Shown here piece by piece: positions 34,791 through 46,771 of a DNA stretch of 64,000 nt. The position numbers and the translations under genes are program-made. Source of the stretch: Lactifluus volemus (taxonomy: Eukaryota; Basidiomycota; Agaricomycetes; Russulales; Russulaceae); contig WTXI01000053.1 in assembly GCA_022376515.1 (NCBI GenBank), positions 1 through 64,000 of the forward strand. Direction: 5' to 3'. How positions within the stretch are numbered: the stretch's first letter is position 1; every line of letters begins with the position of its first letter. Below the pieces are notes generated by a model. That model was not told the DNA's origin and did not search any database. It saw nothing but the letters and a program-made list of their open reading frames with translations.

Positions 34791-37554
34791 TAGTGGTGTT
34801 GGGATCTGGAGTACAGGTCTGGATAATTCGGCGTCGAGTCGAATGGGAGTTCTTCGACATTGGGTGATCCTTGATATAGAGGGATGGTGTTACAGGAGGC
34901 CGTACAACTGGATTAAGGCTATCATGATATAGCGTTCCTATCTGCCGGAAGGAGTTCCTGATGCGCGCTCCGAGACTGTAGCCCAGCTATGGCCTCGAGT
35001 GTATTGTACGTCGGTGTGAATGAATAGATCCAAATAGAGGAGCCGTAAAGGTGTCTGGTTGGCCATCGTCCGAAATGTCGAATCCAGAAGGCAATCGTTC
35101 TGTGACTAGTGTGATGTACGTCAGGGTTGACCGCAACGTTGAGCGCTAGGCTCTACTAAGCGTAGAGCGATTCCGTTTATTGTTAGCGGGAGCGGCAGTG
35201 AGCCCGCGCTTATTGAGCGCTGAATATCCTCAGGTAACACATGTACAGCAGTGACACTTGCAAACAGTCACGGTACTGACAGTCCGTTGTTGTTTGTGGC
35301 GACCACCATAATCCGCGCAGTGCCAGTGCCACTACTGTGCCACTCGCACTGGCCGCATGAAACTTTACAGGGCCCGACATCCCAGTTATTCAGTTGATCA
35401 TGTTAAGGTTCATAGACTGGTCATATCTGTAACGGTGGCAGTGTTCCTGTCCAACATGTGACCATGACAATCGCTTCTGTTCATTCTGATTCACCACAAT
35501 CACATCACATCAGAACAAAGCAAAACGAATGTAGAACAAGTTAATCCGTGCTGGTGGAGCGACGGTAAATGGAGGATAACAATTAAATGATAAGCCCGTT
35601 AAATCCCTTGACCGGTTGACTTTTGACCACTGACCGGGAAATACAGAGGTATTTTATCAAGTCGGGTCTCCCATCCGGATCCGAAAACTTTAAGTAAATA
35701 TAGTATGGTCCGGACCAGTCGCCAGGTCAACCTTTGATTAACGGTCGACACGCCTTAACCCTAAACCTTGTTCACTCGCACCGTTCTCCAGTCCTCCGAT
35801 CTCTCATCCCTTTTGAGGCGGCTCTGAGAGACTGCACCTCGGAACAGCATCAATACCTCGCTGCACACATACACGTTTCGTCAAGATTAAGAACGTGGCT
35901 TTGGCTCCGATGACACCCTGACACACCGTACTTTGTGCATGGATGCGCGATGGAATCTGCAAAAGGCGGTTGAAATGGTGTCAGCAGGTGATGAGATGGC
36001 TCGAGCTGCAAAACGATTCCTCTGCGGGAAGAATAAAGTGTGGATTATGATGCATTCTAGTCCATCGAAGGCTTCCTTTAAGGCTTCGTCATCTATACAA
36101 AGCAACATGGCGATTGCCGTGACTCGAACTTATTGTGTAAAGCATGGATAGGTTGCTCTCCGTCGTTTACGCTGGCGATACGCATATCAAGCAGGGAAGA
36201 CTCAACGAGTGTACGCACTCTTATCAAATCAGGGCGACACATGGTGGGAGAAATGTGTGTGTGCGTGGCAGGCGCTCTCACGTGAGAGGAAGTTTGAATG
36301 TTGAGGGCGAATATACCTCAAAGTCCCCTACGCAAGCTTTTGGTGTACGTGTACGTAGCTCGCGCACTCGGTCAACGGTGGGGTTATCACATGTCACAAG
36401 TACGGAAGACTGGCCAACTCGGAACGCGCACTCTCTCCCTTTACGAATAAGAACATCAACTCATCATCGGGCACAACTTGAACATGAATGCGTTCGGTGC
36501 TTGATGAATGAGCCAAAACCTTGGTATGCTACCCGCGCGCAGAGACATCAGGGGCTGGTCGATGATCTTCCACCGCATTCTACGGCATGAATACTGTAAA
36601 AAAGTTGAATATATCAATATGCTTTCATCCACTTGGATACCGGTACGAGAAAATGATTTTGTCATTCATAGGGCCTCAAAATCTCGACAGAATATAAGCC
36701 TTTGTCCCAACGAAACTCTACAACCCGACGCACTGAACTATTCGGAACACCGGATGTCAGTGGAACCCACGAACGTGCATTAGAATGCCAGCGAAGAAAC
36801 ATAGCAATACGCAACGGAGAGGTCACCATAATACATTGAAAGAGACGGTGGCTGTCTCTTCAATGTATTTCGGTGGCCTTTACTCCGCCTGATTGTAGGG
36901 TTGAGTTTGTCAGGCTCGAGCTTCTCACATTTTGAGTTCAACGTAGTCAGATATTTCGAATTTCAAGCAGCAAGTAGACCACATTCACGCCTAGGAAATA
37001 CCACTTCCTCAAGCTCGATTACAATAACCAACTCCAACCGGACAGGAGACGCTCCCTTGCACTGCATGCTCCTCGGTACCAAATCGACCATCGCTCTTTC
37101 CTGGTGCGGACGAGTAGATTATCACTCTCCCACAGATTGCGAACGCTCACATTAAGTACTGAACGTACGCGGGGTAAATTTCGAAGTTGCATAGCACGGC
37201 GTTAACGTCGATTCGTAGGATACTGGTGGCCAGTGTTCGTGGTTATATCGGCATCCGGCAATCACCGAGTAGTCACTTCTTCTGTGTTCAAGTCAGTGCT
37301 GCATCCATAGTGTTATCCAACAGGCAGGAACAACCGGTTATACGACTAGAAGAATGTCCCTCATTAATAAGGCCATAAAGTCTTGAGTATGTAGTGGTAA
37401 AGTGAACCGTGAAGGTGAAGGGAGGGTATAGGGTGGTGTATCAACTGCTTAGTCACCTAAACACGTAGGCACAACTGTCAACACGTCCCGAGCCCTGTGA
37501 AAGCCTCGGCGCCGTCGAGCGAGCTTTTCCATCCATTGAACCATAGAGTTAGCC
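34791..37554. other. Long intergenic region, no firm gene
   Basis: About 2.8 kb. It contains the hairpin at 36830-36869 and short GTGCCACT/AGTGCCA repeats near 35310-35350, but no open frame with recognisable features. The right end is the presumed promoter of the exchanger gene. Confidence 0.4.
36830..36869. repeat. Short hairpin (16-17 bp stem)
   Basis: Arms 36830-36846 and 36854-36869 are reverse complements except for one bulged base, with the 7-nt loop GGTGGCT. No gene lies next to it; the nearest start codon is 0.7 kb away. Could be a transcribed stem-loop, a terminator-like structure or a remnant of a miniature element. Confidence 0.7.
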
Positions 37555-39945
37555 ATGTCGATTCACCTGGGCTCCATCAAACTCACCGCCGCTGACGCTG
37601 CTGAACCTCTCCCACCAGCAGAGGAGGAAGAGTTCTATTCATCCTGGTCCCTCTTCCTCGTCTGCCTTCTTCTAATTCTATCGCTATGGACATCTTATTA
37701 CCTACAAATTAAGCGAATACGCGCGATTCACGAAACCGTCGTGTCTATTGTTGCGGGTATGACCGTTGGGTTCATCGTGCGCCTAGCGCCAGGGCATTTG
37801 ATTCGAGAGATGTTGGTGAGTCACAGCCGGCCTCTCAGGAAATCGGGGGAGTCTTTTGTTCCGGCGAGTGAAAATGGATACCGAACGGGATTTGTAGATA
37901 TGAGGAGGGGAACGAAGGAGGGGGCCATCTAACCATGTCGCGTGTGCACTCGAGTCTTCCATAGCAGCTTCTGACCTCTTCTTGCCAGACTTTCAAGCAT
38001 ACCCTCTTCTTTAACCTCCTCCTTCCTCCCATCATTCTGAGCTCTGGCTATGAGTTGAAGCAGGTATGTCCGCCCCATATTCATCCTCAAACCTCATGGG
38101 ATGAATCGCCGTCGCCCGTAGGAAAACTTCTTTCGCAACTTCGGTTCCATTCTGACGTTCGCGTTCCTTGGTACATTCATCTCAGCTGTGGGCGTTGGGT
38201 ACGTCCGTGTGATGACGTCAAATGTGGTTTTGAGCTTACGGAGTGCGTAACAGCGTGCTGGTTTACATTTGGTCTATTCTTGGCATCGAGTCACTGGAAC
38301 TCTCCTTACTCGATTGTCTCACTTTTGGGACCACTTTATCTGCGACGGACCCAGTTACAATTCTAGCCATATTCAAGCAGTATAAAGTCGATCCGAAACT
38401 ATATACCGTCATTTTTGGAGAAAGTCTAATCAATGATGCTGTCAGTATCGTTATGTATGAGTACGTGATGCTCTTTTTTCTCTCATCCTTGTCCATCCTC
38501 ACGACCTTGAAAGGACGCTCTCCCAATTTCATGGGACCGAAATTTACCTCTCATCGCTCTTTCACGGAATAGGCATTTTCCTTCTCTCATTCAGTGTGTC
38601 CATGGCCCTGGGCGTGGCGTTCGGCCTCGCAATGTCATTAGTCCTCAAGCACTCTTCCCTCAATGCGTACCCTTCCATCGAAACCTGCCTCGTTGCACTG
38701 TGCGCATATACGTGTTACTTTTTCTCTAATGGTTTGTCAATGTCGGGCATCGTGTCTCTTCTCTTCTGCGGTATCACCCTCAAGCACTATGCCTACCACA
38801 CTATGTCTCGACGCACGCAACGCGCCACTAAATATATTTTCGGCACACTCGCGCAACTGTCGGAGAATTTTATCTTCATCTATCTTGGGCTGTCCCTCTT
38901 CACCTCACCGCCATCTGGGGAGAAAGTTACTTCTTACGTCAAGCCCCTCTTCATCGCAGTCACCACAGTTGCAGTGGTTTTCACACGCTACGCCGCCGTC
39001 TTCCCCCTCTCGGAGCTGATCAACTTTTTCCAACGCCATGCAAGAGGCCAGCGTACCGAGGAACTTCCCCACGCATACCAAATGATGCTCTTCTGGGCCG
39101 GCTTGCGCGGCGCGGTTGGCGTCGCCCTTGCGGCCGGCTTCCATGGAAACAATGCACAGACATTGCGCACGACTGTCCTTGTTGTCGTCGTACTCACAGT
39201 TGTTATATTTGGTGGGACGACCGCGCGAATGCTCGAGGTGCTCGGAATACGGACAGGGGTCGAGGACGATGACGCGACGAGTAGCGATGAAGAAGAACCA
39301 CTGGGGGCTCGCCGCGGAGCTCGGTGGCAGCGCCTGCCTGATGACAACCAGGCCTACGGCCTTGCGGCCGCACGCATCGGAACTCACTACGCAACCGGGC
39401 CGCGGAGTTACAACCACCACGTGCAGAGTCAGAGCCACGATAGCTCGCCTCACCCCGCGGGCCAGAGCCAGCAACCATTTTCGCCAGCACGCTCTACATC
39501 AGTTTTCTCCGCCGCATCTAGCGATTCGTATGACTCGGACAGCGGGGAGGTGCTTCCGCTCGCATCGACCTCTGCTGCTACCCATAGACGTGGGGGCAGC
39601 ATGGCTGGTCCCGCCGGATCATTGCCACCATCTGCGGGGCCGGCCGAGCGCAGCGACGACGGGAAGTGGTTCCAGGCGATCGATGAGCGATACCTGCTGC
39701 CGCTCTTCTCGAATGCGACCGCAAGCCGGACGTTCCACACGCGGCGGATGAGGCGGGCGAATGTAGGCGGGGCAGAGGTGGAACCGGGTGAAGAGGCAGA
39801 AGAGGAAGGGCCGGAGATGGACCTCGGCCGGGGCGCATCCATACAGGGGTCTGGGATCGTACTAGACGAGAGTCGTGTCGAGCTCGGGTTGACGAGCCCA
39901 ACGCTGCGGAGGGAAAGCGACCCTGCCCTGAATAAGTCACCATGA
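37555..39945 (+). CDS. NHX1: Na+(K+)/H+ exchanger, NHX/CPA1 family
   Basis: An endosomal/vacuolar cation-proton antiporter. Exon 1 (37555-37815) has a short acidic N-terminus and the first membrane helices. Later exons give TFKHTLFFNLLLPPIIL, then the family landmarks FFRNFGSILTFAFLGTF, TLSATDPVTILAIF, the ion-binding FGESLINDAVSIV (Asn-Asp pair) and MLFWAGLRGAVGVALA. Ten to twelve membrane segments can be followed. After about residue 480 comes a cytosolic tail rich in Ser, Gln, Gly and acids, ending at TGA 39943-39945. Introns end at about 37987, 38120 and 38273, plus one in the YE|TLSQFHG join (38462-38514). No frame break. Full length for the family. Confidence 0.92.
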
Positions 39946-42608
39946 CTTAGGGTTTGCTTAGAGGGAAAAAGACACAGGTACCGGCGTATGTTTATGTAAG
40001 TCGGCGTATATGCAATTGTGTCTGCTAGTGTGGATGGACTTTTAGGAGCAGGATTAGGATGGACGGTATGAGCGTAAGGTGCCAATGAGCAACGAAGTCG
40101 GCTTTCTTGCCTGCGCCGCGGCAAGACCTGCACCCACATGGATGTTCGTTTGCGGAACTCGAAAGAACATGATCATGTCGCGCCGCATTGTCGTTTGCGG
40201 TATACAGTAGTACGTGAGTGTGCTCCACTTGCATTCTTTCATGGAATCATAGCAACGGCGTACGCAAAGAAGGTAATAGAAAAGGAAAGCGAATGACGCT
40301 CGTCAATGAGCGTCTCCCGAGCAGACCCATAAACTAGCTCGTCAGTTATCCTTTGCGGCCCCTGTGGAACCCATTCTGACAAAAAGTGAACCGGGAAAGT
40401 TCTCCTGGAAAGAAACCACGGAAAGAGAGAATGGTTTGTCAGGGCTCACGGTCCCTTTTTTTTTCCTTCCAACTAGCACATTATTAATAATGTCGCGTTT
40501 TTGGGGGTAGTCGGATAGATAATGTCTCCCCTTCACAATGTTAACTTCCTCAACACAACATCCATTTCGCTTTTCGCCTACTCGCGTCACCATGAGAACG
40601 TTAATTGGCATTTGTTACAGCATATGCACTCCGAGTCTCCGGTCAGGGCGGCTGCGGGATGACGGACCGGGATTCCCGGTTGAGCCGTTCCCTTTCATCC
40701 ATCATCATCTCCGGTGGCGTTGATTCTGGGTCAGGCGGTACACAATGGGAGTGTTTCAAATCTAGAGACGGGAAGAGGAGCCTGAAACGTGGTCTCTCTG
40801 GGCATTGCGTGTGACGTGTGTGATATGGGCGCCGGATGCGTAGCACGTCTCTGTGACTTTTGCGTACCCCAAGATCGGTAAAGACAAATCTAGCACCGTC
40901 ATCAATAAGGTGAGTGTGCCTCTCTGCGCAAGTAAGATGGAAGTCACGAGTCGCAATCAGGGGAAGGGAAGGGCCTAGACGCGACACGGGCCAATACAGA
41001 TAAGCATCCACTGCCGTATAACCACCGAGGCCCTGACGGGAAGAGCGAAGCGAAGAACCTTACGAAGGTGACTCACGTTTTGGGGGTGACGCGTGAATGC
41101 GGGTGGGTGCAAACGCTGTACCGAATCGAGCGTCAAGTGCGGAGCGGACGCATGTGGTTCCTCTGCGTAAGTGTAGGTTTCGCGCCTCGTGCAGAGTGTT
41201 GCTAACCCCGAAGGGAAAAAATACGACGCAAGATTTGGATGGTCCGTTGCCTGAAACATGCAAATGAATTGATATGACACTTTAGCGACTGCTGCCACGT
41301 ACTGTAGTACAGCAGTTTCCTCGCAGGGCATTTCGTCGCACGTCAGATAAAGATTCCGAGTCAATGATGAACGGAATGCATTAATCTCCCCCTCATAGAA
41401 TGGAACGTGACGTTATACATCGCGTGGATCGGGGCATGCATACGTATCGACGTTGAGTGGAGGGAACGAAACCTCTTGCAGACCAAGATATCTACAGGAC
41501 TTACGGCTGTTCGAATTAGCAACTTTAGCAAATTACACTCGAAGATGGCCATCGGAAATAAGCACTTGAGGAGGATTATGTTGTCGTCGGACTTTGTAAT
41601 CGGGGGAGAGAGAGAAGACCTGCGAAGAGAAGAGTATACTTACTTACCTACTTATCGTGTTCATCGCACTAGAATCCTTGTCACGTTATGTACGGTGATT
41701 TGACTGGAGCACGCTCGGTGATGAAAAATAAAATCGTCAAAGTTTTTATTCGATCAACTCTTGGAGTCGGCCAAAGCTCAGCCACCGTGAAATACATTAT
41801 TTGCCGCGATTTGGGCTGTGGGAAAAGTATCCAGTTATGGTCTAGTTCAGTTACTTGAGTCAACCAGCAATGTATATGGGGGGATATGCCGAAAGTGATG
41901 ATATTTGAAATTGATGGCACACAGCTTTGGTATCCACACTTCCCCTCTGAAATGACACGACAGTGAGAGGCTACGTAGCGATGGAAAACTTGAGAGAGAG
42001 ATCCACTCTTCGGTTGAATCTTTGCCGCCTCGGCGATCAATGCCACCAGCTGCGCGTGGCCAGCGGTGGAAGTGAAAAAAATGAGTTCATGGTTGATTGT
42101 ACCTCAAACACGCGACTGCGCTTAAAGAATTGGTAGATGCAATCACCCGTTCCTGTCGCTTTTCAGTAAAAGCATCATTTTGAGATTGGACAGAGGGTAG
42201 AGGTACCGGGCGCCATGGCACTGCCTGTGAGTGAATAGCTTGATGGGGAATTCGATATTCCCAAAGCCCTTGAGCGAACTCACCGCAAGTTATAACCCGT
42301 ATTTTTTTTTTTTCAGGGGGGAAATGGGTAGTCAGTTACGCGATGTCGATGCGGTTTATTATTTTCAAACGAAAATTAACGAAAGTGTGATCTCGAGTCG
42401 TATCGAGATCGTTATATACACTCAGATATCGAAGGAGCTACACATGTACAGTACAAGCCGCATTCCATCCGACGGCTCATAACCTTACCGGTCGTCTCTC
42501 CCGATTTCTCTTTCCTCTCTTTAGCCTTTCTTTCCTCGTCCCTTTCCTCCTCACGACCATCTTCATCTTTTCCCCTTCCCCCTCCCCCTCCTCCTCCTCC
42601 CGTACTCT
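39946..42608. other. Long intergenic region, no firm gene
   Basis: About 2.7 kb with only short, unrelated open frames, a TTACTTACTTACC-type repeat near 41638-41650 and a T12 run near 42303. The last 110 bases are the pyrimidine-rich leader of the G-alpha gene. Confidence 0.4.
42495..42606 (+). promoter_or_regulatory. Pyrimidine-rich 5' leader of the G-alpha gene
   Basis: An almost pure C/T stretch immediately before the ATG at 42609, the usual mark of transcription-start regions in filamentous fungi. No TATA box is evident. Confidence 0.4.
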
Positions 42609-44661
42609 ATGGCGCACATGTTCCGTTCGTCAGACCACGACCCTCTCACGGCAGCTATCGCACCTCCACCCAACGAAACTCCTGATGCACGCACTGCCCG
42701 CCTTCGTGCAGAAGCAGAGGCTCGCCGCGTGAGTGATGAGATTGACGAACAGCTCAAGCAAGAGCGGGCGGCACGCCGCAGGGTGAGGCCTTGCGTCAAG
42801 GTACTTCTTCTCGGGCAAAGTGAGAGTGGTATGTACTATCTTCTCTCATACCGGACCACTTTTCCTTATCATTGTTCAATCGCATTGTTTGTCCCTAGGT
42901 AAATCAACCACACTCAAAAGTTAGTGTTTGATCTCTTCGCTCCCCCATTAGCGATCGGGTCGCTGCGGCTCAGTCGTACACACTCGTGGAATCTCTCGTG
43001 ATTGTGATCGTGGATGGGCGCTTCTTTGTGACTTGGGAACACAATTACGCTACCTGACTTAAACATCTGTTGAAGAGAGTTATGTCGATCTGTCCATCCA
43101 TCCCCCCCTTCCCGTTGCCCTCCCATCAGCGCTGCGCTTAGCAGTTTCATGCCGATGAATATGCGTTCTTATTTTTCTCCCTCTCACAGACTTCCAGATG
43201 CAATATGCGCGGGAGACCTGGCTCGAAGAGCGCTCCTCATGGCGCGCCATCATCCAGCTTAACCTCATCCGCTCAGTCGTCGCTTTGCTTGACCTCCTTG
43301 GTGAAGCCCTCACGAATCCCACCTCCGACACAGCCTCAGTCCTGTTCACCGAAAAGCACCGCCTTTTGTGCCTGCGCCTCACACCACTGCGTGGCGTGCA
43401 GCAGGACCTCCAGCACCGCCTCGGTGCAGCCACGATCGAGGAATCGCACAATCCTGGGTCCATCGGCGTACTACCGCGTCTATCGGAGTTTGCCGTGCGC
43501 TCGCGCGATGGGTGGCGCAGTGCACTCAAAAAGTTCCGCCCGCGACCACAAGATGCGCAAGAGACAGCGCGTGCAGCGGACGCGCGGGTACGTAAAGCGG
43601 CTGAGGTGAATGAGGTCGTGGTTGGCTGCGCGGAAGACATGAAGGCGCTCTGGGAGGACGGTGCAGTACAAGAGATGTTGAGACGAAAAAGGATCCGCAT
43701 AGAAGAAGAACCAGGCTTGTAAGTCGCCTTTTTCATCTCCGCGGATTTTACCTTTTGCTGATCGGGGGAGGGGGGATTGCCCGTCTGAACAGCTTTCTGA
43801 ATGACATTGAGCGCATTGCTGCCAGAGATTATGAACCGTCTGACAACGATGTGATCCGTGCTCGGCTCCGGACGCTGGGGGTACAAGAGTATAGTTTCTG
43901 GGTTGAGCAGGGTACGTCACCCGTTTCATTCTGTCTTGAGCAACGATTGCAAATTGAACCCGCTCTACAGCCGGACATGAATGGTTAATGTATGATGTTG
44001 GCGGGACCAGGTCTTCGGTAGGTTGCACGCCCTCTCACTTTTTCTTCCCTTCCCACGGGCGCACCTGACTTTGAATTGCCAATGGCAGCGCGCTCATTGG
44101 TATCCATATTTCGATGACATGGACGGGATCATCTTTCTCGCCCCAATATCGTCCTTTGATGAGCGGCTCCGGGAAGATCGTCGAGTGAACCGTCTCGAAG
44201 ACACATACATGCTTTGGCAGACATTATGTTCACTTCAAATGCTCGCCAAGACTCAAATCATTCTTTTCTTGAACAAGTGTGACCTACTAGAACAAAAACT
44301 GCGGGATGGGGTGCAAGTGCGGACACATGTTCCGAGCTTCGGTGATAGAAGCAATGACGTTGAGACGGTCAAGAAATGCGAGCCCCATTTCCTTCTTTCT
44401 TACATTCCTATGCCGGACCTAACCAGATTTGTCGTGACAGATTTCCAATCTCACTTTAGAGAGATCGCAAAGCAACATTCGCCTGAACCCCGTCGGTTCT
44501 ACGTGCACCTCACTTCTGTTGTCGTATGTGTACATTGTGATGTTTTTGGGCTTAGCACGCTGAGCATGTTCTGTCAGGATACTCGCAGCACGGCAGCAAC
44601 ACTCCGAACCGTCGAGGAAGGAATATTGCGTGCCAGCCTTCGAAAAGCGGATCTTCTTTGA
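42609..44661 (+). CDS. Atypical heterotrimeric G-protein alpha subunit
   Basis: A GTP-binding signalling subunit. P-loop GQSESGKST at residues 69-77, RLRTLG switch I with the conserved Arg and Thr, switch II DVGGTRSSR, NKCDLL for guanine recognition, and TSVVDTRSTAATL at the TCAT position. Switch II has Thr where nearly all G-alphas have the catalytic Gln, and there is no Gly2 for myristoylation (MAHMF start). A charged insertion of about 100 residues sits in the helical domain. Exon joins: about 42830/42900, 42921/43191 (270-nt intron), 43719/43791, a GC-AG intron at 44378-44440, and 44526/44577. Stop 44659-44661. Such divergent G-alphas are expanded in mushrooms and relatives; their partners are unknown. 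Confidence 0.85.
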
Positions 44662-45191
44662 TGTGATATAACTCCGGAAGGCATCAATCACACACAGTAT
44701 TACTGGTTTTGGGGTTCCTCTCTGTTGTGTGACGCAGCATCTGTACAACTATCTATGTCTATGTCATACCCATATCACTATGCTCACTGATATTATTTTA
44801 TCCTTCTAGTTCTAGTTTTATTTTTTCTGTGTAGTGTTTGGTCCTGTGCTTTGTCACCTTTGCCGAGATGCCGTATTAGATTTGCACGTGTATTGACATC
44901 TTTGCACCTGATTCTCACGTGTTTGATAGAAAAAGGCGCGTGCGTGGCCCTCGTGACCTCGCCCCCGACCTCCCCCGTGATCCTGCCTTCATACGCTGCC
45001 TTTCCCTTGCAATCTATTATCTCCTCCCTTGTTTTCTTCCCCCATCCCTCGAATCTCCGTTTCCTCTACCCCATCATCCTTCAGTAATCCTTTCCCCCTT
45101 GATTTAGTTCCACTCACTACTCTCCCAATTGCCTCCGATCGCCCAGATAAGGCCTCCTCAGTGGAACGAACGCCCGGCCATCCAGGACTCG
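44662..45191. promoter_or_regulatory. Promoter region of the Cbf1-like gene, with two E-boxes
   Basis: CACGTG occurs at 44885-44890 and 44916-44921 (31 bp apart), roughly 270-310 bp before the Cbf1-like start, followed by a pyrimidine-rich leader. A third CACGTG lies in the first intron (45480-45485). CACGTG is the known target of Cbf1-type bHLH proteins, so autoregulation is possible. About 17 CACGTG sites exist in the whole window, so the cluster is suggestive only. Confidence 0.4.
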
Positions 45192-46771
45192 ATGTCTTCC
45201 ACCCCTGGCAATCAAGACCCTGCACTTGCCTCTCAGTCTCCAACCACAGCTCCGTCTACTAGTACACCCGCTACCGATCCCGCCGCGCCACCACATTTAC
45301 TCGACAGTGCGCAGATCGTTCAACTCTTACGACACTTCCCGAGCGTCTACCAGGTGAGGCCTATCCTACTTACCCTTCCCCCCCTCCCTTCCTTTCTTCT
45401 CCGAGATCGCAGTGTCTCCTGCATCTGCGTGTATGAGTTGGGTCGAGCGGCATCGCATATTCGCTCCTCCGCGTGCCTCCACGTGATTCGAGGCGAGGTC
45501 ACGGCTGAGGCACGTTCGCGCGTCGGTCAGGTGCCGAAAGGTCTTTTGTCGTTGTCTATTCGCCCAGGTTCATGTCTGTGCGTCGATTACCGGTACCCTG
45601 GCCGGTGGGCCTCTTTTTGTGGCCATCACAAATGTGATCGTTTGCCTTATTGTTTGTTGAGCGGCGTGGGAATTGTTCCTCACCTTTCATGTTCCGGTCC
45701 TCTTGGAAGGGGTGCACATACTGAATCATTAGGTGCCTTCTTTTGAGCGTGTTCGTTCATCGATGGCGTCATGGCTTCCCTCCCTACCCATGGTGGTGTG
45801 TGTGGATGCTAACTTTTTGCACAGCAACTGATAGACGAACAGGGCACGCTTAAAGAAAGCGCTGCCGAAGCACTATCGGCATTGGCACTCAGCCAGCCAC
45901 CCCCTAGCGGTGCACCCGCAGGCGGTCCATCCGGATTACCTTTCCCACTTCATAAGCAACAGACGCCCGTCCACTCGCAACAAGCACTCGCGCTACTGGC
46001 TCTTGCCGAGCCCGGGCCATCCTCACACCCCAACGGTCCTCCAAACCTTGGGCAACTCTCTGCGCTTGCTGCCGCTGCGGGTTCAAGCGCTGCTTCCATA
46101 ACCGAAAATCAGTCGCGACCCCCGGAGGGCGGAAAGACGGGCTCAGTTGAAGCACCAAACACGGAGTCCGGTTCTCCAGTTCCAACGCCTACACGCACAC
46201 GGGGAGCCCGCAGTGCCAATATGGGTTCAGATGAGTGGGCACGTCAGCGGAAGGACAATCATGTCCGTTCATCCATTTCGTTTTTGATCTGGTCATGTTG
46301 TTGAGCCTTTTTATTTAGAAAGAAGTTGAGCGCCGACGGCGTGGGAACATCAATGAGGGCATAAATGAGCTCGGCCGCATCGTACCAAACGGATCAGGCG
46401 AGAAAGCGAAGGGCGCGATTCTCTCGCGTGCGGTGCAATACATTCATCATCTGAAGGAGAATGAAGCTCGCAATATCGAAAAGTGGACACTCGAGAAGCT
46501 GCTTATGGATCAGGCGATGGGAGACCTGCAGGCACAGCTCGAGGAGATGCGCCGCCTATGGGAAGAGGAACGCGCCGCTCGTACGCGCGCCGAGAGCGAG
46601 CTTGACGTGCTGCGGGGGCTCAAGACCTCGCCAGCGACGGAGACCGCCACTGCTGCTGCTACCACCGCAGCAGACAAAGCAACCGACTCGGCAGCCGCGA
46701 GTGATGGGGAAGCCGCACAAGGGGGTGAGGAAGAGAGCGGGCGTCCTGGAAAGCGACAACGTACGGATTGA
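45192..46771 (+). CDS. CBF1: Cbf1-like bHLH transcription factor
   Basis: A centromere-binding-factor-1/CPF1-type regulator expected to bind CACGTG in the nucleus. Three exons: 45192-45353, 45825-46262, 46319-46771; the first intron (471 nt) is long for this window. The first two exons are Pro/Ser/Ala-rich. The bHLH starts at the end of exon 2: EWARQRKDNH then KEVERRRRGNINEGINELGRIVP, with the E-R-R DNA-contact pattern, loop and helix 2 (AILSRAVQYIHHLKENE), followed by a long coiled coil (LEKLLMDQAMGDLQAQLEEMRRL) and an acidic Ala-rich end at TGA 46769-46771. The loop GSGEKAKGAILSRA resembles yeast Cbf1. No frame break. Confidence 0.85.

Noticed and set aside
35887..36108. 73-codon minus-strand ORF with acidic start
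   Set aside because: No family recognised and no continuation on either side that makes a gene model.
45354..45746. ORF continuing after the first exon of the Cbf1-like gene
   Set aside because: It is intron read-through: the next family-like coding starts at 45825 after a good acceptor, and the intervening peptide has no similarity or order.
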